From positions 1 through 31,679 of the forward strand of contig JABXJU010000024.1 of assembly GCA_013375405.1 (NCBI GenBank): 31,679 bases of DNA, in the 5' to 3' direction. The stretch is from Candidatus Helarchaeota archaeon. GTDB lineage: Archaea > Asgardarchaeota > Lokiarchaeia > Helarchaeales > HEL-GB-A. Below are positions 1 through 9,200 of this stretch, piece by piece. The position numbers and the translations under genes were made by a program. Position 1 is the stretch's first letter. Every line of letters starts with the position of its first letter. Below the pieces are notes generated by a model, which saw only the letters and a list, made by a program, of their open reading frames with translations, was not told the origin of the DNA and searched no databases.

Positions 1-1
1 T

Positions 2-1906
2 CCGATCTTTGATGAATATGGTTACGCAAAAAATTCACCCTTTAAACCAGTTGATACTAGCCGACCAGGGATTTTCGTTTGTGGAGCGTTTAATGCGCCA
101 AAAGACATTCCGGAGACTGTAACAGAAGCAAGCGCAGCTGCTGGACGTGTAAATGCATTACTCGCGGAAGCAAGAGGCACAAAGATTACTGCAAAGGATT
201 TACCACCAGAAGTTAATGTTGCAGGGGAACCCCCTCGAATTGGCTGTTTTATATGCCATTGTGGAATTAATATAGGTGGAGTAGTTAATGTACCCGCGGT
301 TGTAGAGTATGCTGAAACCCTTCCTAATGTCGTCCATGCAGCTTGTAATCTCTACACCTGCTCTGCAGATACCCAAGGGATCATTAAAGAAGAAATTGAG
401 AAATTTAATTTAAATCGAGTTATTGTTGCATCATGCACCCCGCGAACACATGAACCGCTGTTTCAAGGAACTATCCGAGAGGCAGGGTTGAATCGCTATC
501 TTTTTGAGATGGCAAATATTCGAGATCAATGTTCTTGGGTACATATGTACGAACCAGAGGCGGCAACTAACAAAGCGAAAGATTTAGTGAGAATGGCAGT
601 AGCAAAAGCGAATAAAATAGAACCTCTTGAAAGAATCCAACTGAATATGACCCAAAAAGCGTTGGTCATCGGTGGTGGTGTAGCGGGAATGACTGCCGCC
701 ATGGGTTTTGCAGATCAAGGTTATGAAACTTATCTTGTAGAAAAAGAAAAGGAACTTGGAGGTTTCTCAAAAAATATCCATATTACTTTAGAAGGAGACA
801 ATGTGAAAGCCTTCTTAAAAGAATTAATTCAAAAGGTTACAAATAACAATTTAATCCATGTTTATACATCTGCTAACATCAAGTCAATTAACGGGTATAT
901 TGGAAATTTTGTTACAACAATTGAACATGGGCAAAATAAGGAACTAGTAGAATTTGAACACGGCATCGTGGTTGTTGCAACCGGCGCACTCCAATATAAG
1001 CCTAAAGAATATCACTATGGCGACAATGAACGAGTAATAACCCAAAATGAATTGGAACAACGGCTATTTTCAAACCCGGATCTTGAGAAGGTTAAATCTA
1101 TAGTCATGCTCCAATGTGTAGGGTCTCGCAACGAAGAACACCCATATTGTTGTCGGATTGGATGCATTGAAGCCATTAAAAACGCTATGAAGATCAGAGA
1201 ACTTAGTCCTAATACTGATGTGACAATTCTATTCCGAGATATTCGGACATACGGTCTTAGAGAAAAGTACTATCGACTAGCACGTGAAGCAGGAGTTATG
1301 TTTGTTCTTTTCGATGAGGACAAACCACCTGAACTTATGAAAGATCATCATGGAAAGTTAACAGTCGTTGTTGAGTCACCAGATAGTGGAACACTCACAA
1401 TTGATCCTGATCTATTCGTATTAACTGCAGGTATTGTTGCGCCAGTTGAGAATGCGGAGCTTGCACCCATGCTAAAAGTCCCATTAAATGATGATGGGTT
1501 TTTCTTAGAAGCACATATGAAACTTCGTCCAGTTGATTTTGCAACTGAGGGCGTATTTTTATGTGGATTAGCTCATGCGCCTAAAGGAATTGAGGATAGT
1601 ATAGCCCAAGCACTGGCAACAGTTTCTCGAGCTTCAACCTACCTTACTTTGGATAAAATTGAAGCCGAAGGTGTTACCGCGGTTGTAAGACCATTACGGT
1701 GCACAGGATGTGGTTTATGCGAGCTAGTATGTCCCTATAATGCCATTTCTGTTCAAGAGGATGAACGATTAGGGAAAATTGCCGTAGTAAATAGTGCGCT
1801 CTGCAAAGGATGCGGAACCTGTTCTGCGAATTGTCGCTGTTCTGCAGTTGACTTGCTAGGCTTTACTAATGAGCAAATATCATTAATTATCAATTCTCGA
1901 GGTTAA
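2..1906 (+). CDS. hdrA: HdrA-like flavoprotein, long form (5' end outside window)
   Basis: This is the C-terminal 634 residues of a long HdrA, the FAD and iron-sulfur subunit at which heterodisulfide-reductase-type complexes split or merge electrons. The frame is open from base 2, upstream of the first ATG at 488, so the gene is truncated by the window edge. In order it shows the end of the first thioredoxin-reductase-like module, the central CHCG domain (bases about 237-640, with CHCG, YTCS and SCTPRTHEPLF), and a second FAD-binding module starting at GGGVAG near base 670. It ends with two C-terminal [4Fe-4S] motifs (CTGCGLCELVCP and CKGCGTCSANCRC; the usual proline after the last ligand of the second is replaced). 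The second-module motif reads PYCCRIGC instead of the more usual YCSxxCC. mvhD follows after 4 nt and flavin/ferredoxin subunits come next, so this HdrA probably serves a Flx/sulfhydrogenase-like reductase. The family call is firm; the partners are inferred. Confidence 0.93.
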   Translation, partial: PIFDEYGYAKNSPFKPVDTSRPGIFVCGAFNAPKDIPETVTEASAAAGRVNALLAEARGTKITAKDLPPEVNVAGEPPRIGCFICHCGINIGGVVNVPAVVEYAETLPNVVHAACNLYTCSADTQGIIKEEIEKFNLNRVIVASCTPRTHEPLFQGTIREAGLNRYLFEMANIRDQCSWVHMYEPEAATNKAKDLVRMAVAKANKIEPLERIQLNMTQKALVIGGGVAGMTAAMGFADQGYETYLVEKEKELGGFSKNIHITLEGDNVKAFLKELIQKVTNNNLIHVYTSANIKSINGYIGNFVTTIEHGQNKELVEFEHGIVVVATGALQYKPKEYHYGDNERVITQNELEQRLFSNPDLEKVKSIVMLQCVGSRNEEHPYCCRIGCIEAIKNAMKIRELSPNTDVTILFRDIRTYGLREKYYRLAREAGVMFVLFDEDKPPELMKDHHGKLTVVVESPDSGTLTIDPDLFVLTAGIVAPVENAELAPMLKVPLNDDGFFLEAHMKLRPVDFATEGVFLCGLAHAPKGIEDSIAQALATVSRASTYLTLDKIEAEGVTAVVRPLRCTGCGLCELVCPYNAISVQEDERLGKIAVVNSALCKGCGTCSANCRCSAVDLLGFTNEQISLIINSRG

Positions 1907-1910
1907 AAAA

Positions 1911-2366
1911 ATGACATCCGTTAAGGAAAAACCGAAAATTGGGAATGTCTCATCATGGGAACCGAAAATTTTAGCTTTTCTATGTAACTGGTGCAGTTAT
2001 GCAGGCGCAGATCTTGCTGGTGTGAGTCGAATTCAATACCCTTCAAATATTCGAGTTGTCCGAGTGCCATGTTCTGGAAGGGTAAATCCATTTTATTTAG
2101 TAAAAGCTCTTCAAGCTGGCTGGGATGGTGTCCTAGTTTCCGGATGTCATCCAGGGGATTGTCACTATTTGAGCGGAAATTTAACAGCGCGCCGACGGTT
2201 TGCAATTCTAAAAGATATTGTGGAATTCATGGGCATTCCGGCAGGACGTTTGAATTTTTCCTGGGTATCTGCTGCAGAGGGGGAAAAGTTTTCGAAAGTC
2301 ATAAAGGAAGTCGTTGCTAAGGTAAAAAGGTTAGGTCCAATCAAGAAAATGGTGAAGAGATGGTAA
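1911..2366 (+). CDS. mvhD: MvhD/FlxD-type [2Fe-2S] electron-transfer subunit
   Basis: This 151-residue protein belongs to the methyl-viologen-reducing hydrogenase delta (MvhD, FlpD, FlxD) family. These small proteins carry a [2Fe-2S] cluster and pass electrons from an input module to HdrA. The family cysteines are all visible: FLCNWC (C25, C28), PCSGR (C54) and GCHPGDC (C79, C84), along with the typical LAGVSR and SAAEG motifs. An N-terminal extension of about 17 residues precedes the usual start. The gene begins 4 nt after hdrA and overlaps the next gene by 7 nt, so translation is probably coupled. All cysteine positions are encoded as cysteine; no in-frame TGA/selenocysteine codon is seen. 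Confidence 0.93.
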   Translation: MTSVKEKPKIGNVSSWEPKILAFLCNWCSYAGADLAGVSRIQYPSNIRVVRVPCSGRVNPFYLVKALQAGWDGVLVSGCHPGDCHYLSGNLTARRRFAILKDIVEFMGIPAGRLNFSWVSAAEGEKFSKVIKEVVAKVKRLGPIKKMVKRW

Positions 2367-3346
2367 AATTGAGTACGGAATCTTTGGAAACTTCTATGCG
2401 AGAGGAAGTAAAGAAGCTCTTTGATGAAGAAAAGGTAGATTTGGTGATTGGATACCAAAAAGGTACACTACCGCTTCGAACCGCCCCCTGTTTCGTAACA
2501 AAGAAAGAAGATGTAGATAAACTCGTGTGGAACTCATGTTGTGACGCTAATTTAACAAAATATCTTTTAAAACCAGAACATAAAGGTAAGAGAATCGGGA
2601 TTGTTGTAAAAGGGTGTGATGCCCGTGCTCTCGCGGTATGTATCAATGAGGGGCAAATCGAGCGAGAAAAAACTATTATAATTGGAATGCCCTGTCTAGG
2701 TATAATCGATAGAAAAAAGATAGAGGCCAAAGTCCTTCCGAAAGAAATTCTCGAAGCGAAAGTAACAAATAACGAAATTATCTTTAAAGGTTTAGATTTT
2801 GAAGGCGCACTCGTGAAACAGGATTTCCTCCAAACCTCATGCCAAGCCTGTCACATCAATAATCCACCAGTGTGTGACGTTTTAGTTGGAGGACAACCTA
2901 TCGAACTCACGCCTTCTGAAGATTGGGATGAGATGCTCAAAGTTTTTGAAGCCCGAACCGCAGAGGAAAAATGGGAATACTTCACCGATCTGCTCAAGAG
3001 TTGTATCCGATGTTACGCCTGCCGCAATGCTTGTCCTTTATGTTATTGTAAAGAATGTTTCGTGGATCAAATTCAACCTCAGTGGGTAGGCAAAACCACT
3101 CATTTATCGGATGTGATGTTTTACCATATAATCCGTGCTTTTCACGTGGCAGGGCGATGCGTCGGGTGTGGGGCATGCACACGGGCCTGCCCGATGGGTA
3201 TCGATCTCCGATTCCTTTCCAAAAAGTTAGAAAAGATTGCCAAAGAGCGTTATGAATATGAAGCCGGATTAGATACTGAGACGCCACCGCCTATGGGCAC
3301 ATATACAATGGAGGACCCTGAAGAATTTATTACAGAACCAGAATGA
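2360..3346 (+). CDS. Ferredoxin-type subunit of a Flx/HdrA-linked reductase (FlxB-like)
   Basis: This is a 328-residue iron-sulfur protein with two C-terminal [4Fe-4S] motifs, C215-x2-C-x2-C-x3-C and C267-x2-C-x2-C-x3-C. A further cysteine-rich patch (C161, C164, C172, and PLCYCKEC at about 226-233) lies around them. The N-terminal half has VVKGCDARAL and GMPCLG motifs, similar to those of FrhB/FdhB and sulfhydrogenase-beta proteins, and probably forms a scaffold or cluster site. It overlaps mvhD by 7 nt and is followed 10 nt later by a second dicluster protein and an FAD/[2Fe-2S] reductase. This order matches bacterial FlxABCD-HdrABC units, where FlxB and FlxC are ferredoxin subunits between the NADH-oxidising FlxA and HdrA. 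Which of the two dicluster proteins corresponds to FlxB is not certain. It is expected to be cytosolic; there is no signal peptide. Confidence 0.75.
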   Translation: MVKLSTESLETSMREEVKKLFDEEKVDLVIGYQKGTLPLRTAPCFVTKKEDVDKLVWNSCCDANLTKYLLKPEHKGKRIGIVVKGCDARALAVCINEGQIEREKTIIIGMPCLGIIDRKKIEAKVLPKEILEAKVTNNEIIFKGLDFEGALVKQDFLQTSCQACHINNPPVCDVLVGGQPIELTPSEDWDEMLKVFEARTAEEKWEYFTDLLKSCIRCYACRNACPLCYCKECFVDQIQPQWVGKTTHLSDVMFYHIIRAFHVAGRCVGCGACTRACPMGIDLRFLSKKLEKIAKERYEYEAGLDTETPPPMGTYTMEDPEEFITEPE

Positions 3347-3356
3347 GACGATCAAG

Positions 3357-4382
3357 ATGAAAGAGAAAATATTGCAGAAAAACCAACTCTCAAAATTCAT
3401 TGAAGAATTAACAAAAAACCATAAAGTGCTTGCCCCTGTGAAAAAGAACGGATTCTATGTTTTTAAAGAAGTGAGATCAGCCGATGAAATATCTATGGAC
3501 TTTGCCAACACAAAAATTCCTCCAAAAGAAATATTTTTCCCATACGCTGAAGTGCTTTTTAACTACAAAAAAACGAAAGAGGGCATCGAAATTATAGAAG
3601 CGGAAAATCCTTCGGGAACCCAAATTATCTTTGGGATTCGCCCCTGTGATGCTAAAAGCTTTTTACTCCTTGACAAATTTTTTGCTTTAGGGAAATTCCA
3701 AGATCCTTATTATCAAAAGCGACGTGAAAAAACTAAATTAATTGGCCTTGCTTGTATTGAACCCCTAAGCACCTGCCTCTGTACTACGCTAGGAGGTAGT
3801 CCATTTGGTGAAGAAGGCATGGATGTTTTACTAACCGACCTCGGTGATAAATATCTCGTAAAAAGCTTAAACATGAAAGGCGATACCCTCATAGAAACAA
3901 TGGATTGGTTGGAAGATGCGAGCGAAAAGGACCTTTCTAATGCCACTGAGGCCACGAAAAAAGCACTCGCAATAATGAAAAAGGAAATCTCGTTGGACAA
4001 CGTCGCTGAAAACTTGGACAAGCTCTTTAGTGAAGAGAAATTCTGGCTTCAGTATAGTCAACCGTGTATTGGATGTGGTACTTGCACTTTTTTATGTCCA
4101 ACATGTCATTGCTTTGATGTAACCGATGAGGAAACGCCCTCTGGTGGCATGCGTATTCGGCTGTGGGATGCATGTCAATTTCCAATTTTTACGAAGCATG
4201 GATCTGGGCACAATCCCCGCCCTAATCATATTTCCCGTATGCGCCAGCGCATTATGCATAAATTCAACTATTATCCCAAAGTACTCAGTGAAATCGGCTG
4301 CGTTGGCTGCGGTCGTTGCATTTTCGCATGCCCAGGAAACATAGATATTCGTGTGGTATTGAACAATGTTCAAGAAACTTAA
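3357..4382 (+). CDS. hydB: Sulfhydrogenase beta / AsrA / FlxC-like 4Fe-4S dicluster protein
   Basis: This 341-residue protein resembles the beta subunit of sulfhydrogenase (HydB), anaerobic sulfite reductase subunit A (AsrA) and FlxC. The N-terminal part has the family motifs GIRPCDAKSF (about 93-102) and LACIEPLSTCLC (about 131-142), followed by GGSPFGEEGMD. The C-terminal part has two [4Fe-4S] sites, C237-x2-C-x2-C-x3-C and C315-x2-C-x2-C-x3-C. In the known complexes this subunit relays electrons between the flavin reductase subunit and the catalytic partner. No hydrogenase alpha/delta or sulfite reductase gene is next to it; the neighbours are HdrA and MvhD, so the Hdr-linked (Flx) interpretation is preferred. 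The next gene begins 17 nt downstream behind its own SD. Confidence 0.8.
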   Translation: MKEKILQKNQLSKFIEELTKNHKVLAPVKKNGFYVFKEVRSADEISMDFANTKIPPKEIFFPYAEVLFNYKKTKEGIEIIEAENPSGTQIIFGIRPCDAKSFLLLDKFFALGKFQDPYYQKRREKTKLIGLACIEPLSTCLCTTLGGSPFGEEGMDVLLTDLGDKYLVKSLNMKGDTLIETMDWLEDASEKDLSNATEATKKALAIMKKEISLDNVAENLDKLFSEEKFWLQYSQPCIGCGTCTFLCPTCHCFDVTDEETPSGGMRIRLWDACQFPIFTKHGSGHNPRPNHISRMRQRIMHKFNYYPKVLSEIGCVGCGRCIFACPGNIDIRVVLNNVQET

Positions 4383-4399
4383 AAGGAGAAGATAAAAAA

Positions 4400-5257
4400 A
4401 TGACGCAAATGTCTGAATTGAAATCCAACCCTTATATTCCCAAATTGACAACAATTGAAGAGATTATCCCCGAGAATAAACCGATTAATGATCTTAAAAC
4501 GTTCAAGCTAGTTTTTAAAAATTCGGAGGATTATAAACAATTTGAATACGTACCTGGCCAGTTCGCTGAACTCTCCTTTTTCGGTGCTGGCGAATGCCCA
4601 ATAGGAATTGCCTCCTCCCCAACAGAGGAAGGGTTTCTCCTATTTACAGTAAAACGCGTTGGTACCGTAACTACTGCCCTACATGAAAGTAAAGTGGGGG
4701 CTACAATTGGTATTCGCGGCCCTTTTGGTAATGGATGGCCCATTGAAGACTTGGTTGGCCATAATATTGTTATTATTGGAGGCGGCTTTGCCTTCTCAAC
4801 GCTCAGATCACTCACAAAATATATCCTAGCAAAGCGAGATCTCTTTAAAAAGGTCACTGTCATCTATGGCGCTCGTAATCCCGCTGAATTGTGTTATAAA
4901 AAAGATCTAGAAGAATGGGAGGGGCTTAATGATATAGAACTCCATCAAACCATCGACCGGGCTGTGGAAGGTTGGACCAAAAAGGTCGGATTCGTGCCTG
5001 CGGTTACTAAAGAAGTTGCTCCTGACCCAAGCGATGCCTACGCCATCATTTGTGGTCCCCCCATCATGATTAAATTCACTATGCCTGTCATGGATGAACT
5101 CGGCTTTTCACACGATAAAATTTTACTCTCCCTTGAAAATCGGATGAAATGCGGTATCGGGAAATGCGGTCATTGCACCGTCGGCGAAAAATATGTATGC
5201 ACCGATGGCCCAGTCTTCACCCAGGCGCAGCTCGAGCACATGCCACGGGAATACTAA
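4400..5257 (+). CDS. hydG: FAD/NAD(P)/[2Fe-2S] reductase, sulfhydrogenase gamma / FlxA type
   Basis: This 285-residue member of the ferredoxin-NADP reductase superfamily belongs to the sulfhydrogenase gamma (HydG), AsrB, PyrK-like and FlxA group. It shows an FAD-binding barrel (PGQFAELSFF near 52-61 and PIGIASSP near 67-74), an NAD(P)-binding site (IVIIGGGFAFSTLRSL near 123-138, with CGPP at 218-221), and a C-terminal [2Fe-2S] motif C251-x4-C-x2-C-x7-C. It should oxidise NAD(P)H or reduce NAD(P)+ and exchange electrons with the dicluster subunits and HdrA. The start at 4400 is chosen because AAAAGGAGAAG lies just upstream; the frame stays open to an earlier ATG at 4316, but that would overlap the preceding gene by 67 nt. 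It is the last gene of this operon and is followed by T-rich DNA. Confidence 0.85.
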   Translation: MTQMSELKSNPYIPKLTTIEEIIPENKPINDLKTFKLVFKNSEDYKQFEYVPGQFAELSFFGAGECPIGIASSPTEEGFLLFTVKRVGTVTTALHESKVGATIGIRGPFGNGWPIEDLVGHNIVIIGGGFAFSTLRSLTKYILAKRDLFKKVTVIYGARNPAELCYKKDLEEWEGLNDIELHQTIDRAVEGWTKKVGFVPAVTKEVAPDPSDAYAIICGPPIMIKFTMPVMDELGFSHDKILLSLENRMKCGIGKCGHCTVGEKYVCTDGPVFTQAQLEHMPREY

Positions 5258-5258
5258 T

Positions 5259-5287
5259 TCTTTTTTTCTTTATTACAATTTTTTTTA
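5259..5287 (+). terminator. T-rich terminator of the hdrA-mvhD-hyd operon
   Basis: Runs of seven and eight thymidines (5261-5267 and 5279-5286) begin directly after the reductase stop codon, in the convergent space before the Lrp gene. Archaeal transcription commonly ends at such oligo-T tracts without a strong hairpin. The position supports the call; there is no further proof. Confidence 0.5.
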
Positions 5288-5385
5288 AGAACTGCAAACT
5301 AATAATTTCAATTTTAAATCGAAGATATCCTTTCAATTTAAATTATAAAATAAGTATTGTATTTCTACTTCGATAATGTGTTCAT

Positions 5386-5883
5386 TCAGTATCGATTAAA
5401 TTTAAGTTGGCGGATGATAATACAGCTCTCAATTTCTCCAATTCCAGGAACTTCACGCATTCGTTCAAGGAGTGAATCTAATGCATCAAGGTTGGTTACT
5501 TGCACTCTTAATAATAATCCGCATTTTCCAGACATATAGAAGGCTTCAATTACCTCAGGTATTTTAATGACCTCATTTGATAGCTCGTTAATTTTATAAT
5601 GCGATTCTGGTATAACAGTTAAGAAAGATGTTATTTTTTTTCCATTTATAGAGGGACTTAAAACAATTGTAAAGTGATCAATGATCCCTTCATCGATTAA
5701 CTTACGTACTCTTTTCCTGACAGTACTTTCATTCATGTCTAATTGTTTGGCTATATCTGCAAACGATGCGCGGCCATCACGTTTTAAAAGTTCAAGAATC
5801 TGTCGATTTTTTTCGTCAATTTCAGCGGGTAGTTCAAGCAAATCAAGCTCTTGTTCCGAATCTGGCTTTAATTTTTGAGTCAC
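5386..5883 (-). CDS. Lrp/AsnC family transcriptional regulator
   Basis: This 165-residue DNA-binding protein has a winged HTH at about residues 22-70 (DEKNRQILELLKRDGRASF, then IAKQLDMNESTVRKRVRKL, then DEGIIDHFTI) and a C-terminal RAM ligand-binding domain at about 85-160. This is the normal Lrp/AsnC layout and length. Such proteins form dimers to octamers and sense amino acids or other metabolites. The GTG at 5883 is taken as the start; a TATA-like box about 33-42 nt upstream would leave only a short leader. It lies between two HdrA operons, convergent with the first and downstream of the second, so control of electron-transfer genes or of itself is plausible but not shown. The 31-bp repeats 213-291 nt upstream are candidate binding sites. 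Confidence 0.9.
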   Translation of the reverse strand: MTQKLKPDSEQELDLLELPAEIDEKNRQILELLKRDGRASFADIAKQLDMNESTVRKRVRKLIDEGIIDHFTIVLSPSINGKKITSFLTVIPESHYKINELSNEVIKIPEVIEAFYMSGKCGLLLRVQVTNLDALDSLLERMREVPGIGEIESCIIIRQLKFNRY

Positions 5884-5915
5884 TTCTTAGACGCCTTTCA
5901 GATAACATTTTTAAA

Positions 5916-5924
5916 TTTTTATAT
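5916..5924 (-). promoter_or_regulatory. TATA-like box of the Lrp/AsnC gene
   Basis: On the minus strand this reads ATATAAAAA in an A-rich setting. Using the usual archaeal distance of about 25-27 nt, transcription would start near 5893, about ten nt before the GTG start codon. The assignment rests on position and composition only. Confidence 0.4.
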
Positions 5925-6095
5925 TTTCAATTGTACTCTAATTATCTAGTTCTTATTTTCCTTTTTTTAGTTTACCATTTCAATCTAAAACCCGAATAAT
6001 TGCTATAATTTATAAAGTTTTGTTTAATAAATGCAGGAAAATTGTAGAACAAATTAAGTCAAATCTCTAATTAATTAATTATTAGATAAAAAAAG

Positions 6096-6174
6096 ACTGA
6101 AATTTTGCCTGAAAGATACAAAACAAACTGAAGTTTTGCCTGAAAGATACAAAACAAATTGGAATTTTGCCTGA
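6096..6174. repeat. 31-bp tandem repeat, about 2.5 copies
   Basis: Units start at 6096, 6127 and 6158 with an exact 31-bp period. The first two are near identical (one A/G difference); the third keeps only the first 17 bp, with two changes. The common core is GAAATTTTGCCTGA, and the rest of the unit is GATACAAAACAA-like. There is no spacer between units, so this is not a CRISPR array. A period of 31 bp is close to three helical turns and would place the cores on one face of the DNA, which suits a multimeric regulator such as Lrp. Read on the minus strand the units are T-rich and could instead contribute to termination of the hdrA operon. Confidence 0.85.
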
Positions 6175-6247
6175 GATCGGAAAATCTTAGGAATAACACT
6201 GGAGGTTTTTTTATATGTAATAAATTATATTATAATTCTCCTTATTT

Positions 6248-9200
6248 TCAGTCGTGGACAAGCTGTTCTTCTCCAAAAGCTATAATTTCCGCTAAAATTT
6301 GTTCATTGGTAAAATGGCGGATTGATATGGCTTTCTGGGTGCAACTCGCACCACAAACGCCACAACCTTTACATAATACTTCTTTAATTTCTAATTCATT
6401 TTCTTCATTTCTAGTTATTGCACTGTAGGGACAAAGTTTTATACATATTCCACATCCTGAACACAGATTAGTATTTATTTTTGCAGTTGCTCCCATTACC
6501 TTTGCTTTAGCTCGCATCAACGGTATTAAAGCTCTAGATGCGGCTCCGAGTGCTTGACTAATAGATTCTGATATATTTTTAGGACCTTGTGCAGTGCCAC
6601 AAACAAATATCCCATCAGTTGCGAAATCGACAGGTCTTAATTTAGGGTGTGCTTCGAAAAAGAATCCATTCGCGCCCAACGGAACCTTTAACATCTCTGA
6701 TAATTTTTTGTTTTCTTTCCATGCTATTAACGGCGTAGCTAGTACAACTCTATTAGCAGATAATTCAAAATTTATATTTTTTAACTGATCGAAAACGTTT
6801 ATTAAAAGTTTATTTCCTATTGATTCCAATTTTGGGGATTGTTCAGGATTATATTTGATAAAATTAATCCCTTTTTCTCTGGCTTTTCTATAGTATTCTT
6901 CCTCTTCAAAGGTAACCCTGACATCTCGATAAAGGATAAAAACTTGAGAATTCGAAGCCGAATCTTTAACAAGTAAAGCATTTTTAATTGAATTAGCACA
7001 ACAAGTCAATGAACAATATGGTCGTCCATCTTTTTCACGAGAACCAACGCATTGTATAAAAATAATTGTTTCTCCATCTTTTATTTGATTATTACGGATT
7101 ATATCAACGAATTCTAAACTAGTATAAACATTTTCATTATCTTTATAGGAATAATAACCATTGGGTTTGAATTCTTCTGCTCCTACGGCAACTATAATGA
7201 CACCGATTTTTAGCATTCTATCTATTCCATCACGTGTAACTGTAACGTCAAAATTTCCAATAGCGCCATCTACGGATTTTACAGTTCCTGAAGTGCAAAT
7301 TGTAATGTTTTTATTTGTTTTTATTGCCTGAATCATTGGAGTTATTATTTGGTTTGCATCAAGTCCATCAAGATTAATTTTATTTAAGGTTTTAACGAGC
7401 CCCCCTAAGCTTTCTTCCTTTTCAATTATATAAACTTTAAATCCCTTTTTTGCTATAGAAAGAGCAGCGGTCATACCTGCTATACCACCCCCAACGATTA
7501 ATGCAGCGGGAATTACATCTACTTTAGTATCATATAATGGTTCTAAAAAGCCAGCTCTAGCCACGGCCATTTGAACTTGATCCTGTGCCTTATCAGTTGC
7601 CTTTTCAGGTTCACTCATATGAACCCAGCTCACCAATTCTCTTATACTAGCAAAAGAAACAAGATATTGGTTGAGTCCTGCTTCCTTACAAGTTGCTTGA
7701 AATAAAGGTAGATGAGTTCGAGGAGTACAAGATGCAATTACAACTCTATTCAAATCATGTTCTTCGATAGCTGATTTAATACTTATTTGAGATTCTTCTG
7801 AACATGTATAAAGATTTCTCTCGACATATACAATATTAGGTAATATTTTGACAGCTTCTTCTAACTTTTCCATGTCGACTACTCCTGCAATATTGGTACC
7901 ACAATGACACAAGAAAACGCCTATTCGTGGATTATCCTCTGGGAGAACAGGTATTTCAGGAATTGTTTCTACAGTTTCTTCTGCTTTATATATGGCAGTT
8001 CTTCCTGCCGCTTTAGCTGCTGCACCACTTGCTTGTGCCACAGAAGTCGAAATATCTTCTGGACCTTGTGCACATCCACAAGTATAAATGCCAGGAAAAC
8101 TTGTCTCAATAAAGTTTGTGGATGATTTCGTCTTTATAAATCCAAATTCATCCGTTTTTACACCTAATATTTCACTAAGCTCTTTTAATCCTTTACTGGG
8201 AATTACTGCTGGAAATAGAACCGCCATATTAACTTTATCATTTCTAACTCTACCTGTGGAAAAATCAGTATGTCGGATTACTAAATCGTTTGTTTCAGGA
8301 TCTTCAAAAATATGACTAGGAAGCCCTTTGATATAATTAACTTTATATTCATCTTTCGCTCTTTCAATAAATTCATCATGCCCTTTACCAATGGCTCGTA
8401 AATCATTATAATATACTAAAATCTCTGCCTCCGGATGATGTTCCATGGTCATAATGGCTTCTTTTGTAGCATACATGCAGCAAATTTTGGAACAATAGGG
8501 TTTTAATCCAACATTTCTAGAGCCCACACATAAGACGAACGCTATTTTATGCGGGTGACCATTATCTGAAAGGCGTACGATATCCCCTTTTGTTGGACCC
8601 GATGCGCACATAATACGTTCATATTCTAGGGAGATAACAACATTAGAATATTTTTTATAACCGTAATTTTTTAAGGCTGAAGGATCCATTAAATCGAATC
8701 CAGTAGCGATTATGATACTTGCAACTTCTACTTCTATTTCCTTAGGCTGTTGTTCGAAATCAATGGCACCAGAGGGACAAAACTTCTCACAAGCCTTGCA
8801 TTTACCTTTTTTGAAAAAAATACAATTATCTTTATCAATTAGGTATACAGAGGGCACAGCTTGAAGAAATGGAATATAAGCAGCAGTTCTTGTTGTTAAT
8901 CCTACTTCAAATTCTGATAAAGTCTTCTTCGATGGACATTTAGAAGCGCATGTTCCGCATGAGGTGCATTTTGATGCATCAATATAACGTGGTTTTAGTA
9001 GGATTTTAACCTTGAATGCATCCCCATTCTGAATCGGAGTAACTTCTTTGATTTCTGAGTAAGTCATTAATTCAATATTGGGATGTCTTGCACATTCTAC
9101 CATTTTTGGAGCAAGAATGCAGATAGAACAATCTAAAGTAGGAAATGTTTTATCTAATTGAGACATTTTACCTCCAATTGAAGGTGTCCTTTCTACAAGA

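Larger units (their letters stand above)
5884..6247. other. 364-bp non-coding stretch between the Lrp gene and the minus-strand hdrA operon
   Basis: No convincing gene lies here. From the Lrp side outward it holds the Lrp promoter (near 5916), AT-rich DNA with a TTAATTAATTATTA tract near 6070, a tandem array of 31-bp repeats (6096-6174), and then AT-rich sequence up to the hdrA stop codon. The region is both the upstream area of the Lrp gene and the 3' end of the large minus-strand operon, so the repeats could act in regulation or in termination. Confidence 0.7.

Noticed and set aside
4316..4399. Earlier ATG for the FAD/[2Fe-2S] reductase
   Set aside because: It would overlap the preceding gene by 67 nt and add 28 residues unlike the family, while ATG 4400 has a good SD.
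4092..4454. Antisense frame of 120 codons opposite the dicluster and reductase genes
   Set aside because: It mirrors strongly supported coding sequence on the other strand and shows no recognisable domain.
6096..6174. Possible CRISPR array
   Set aside because: Units of 31 bp are directly joined without spacers, there are fewer than three full copies and no cas genes nearby.
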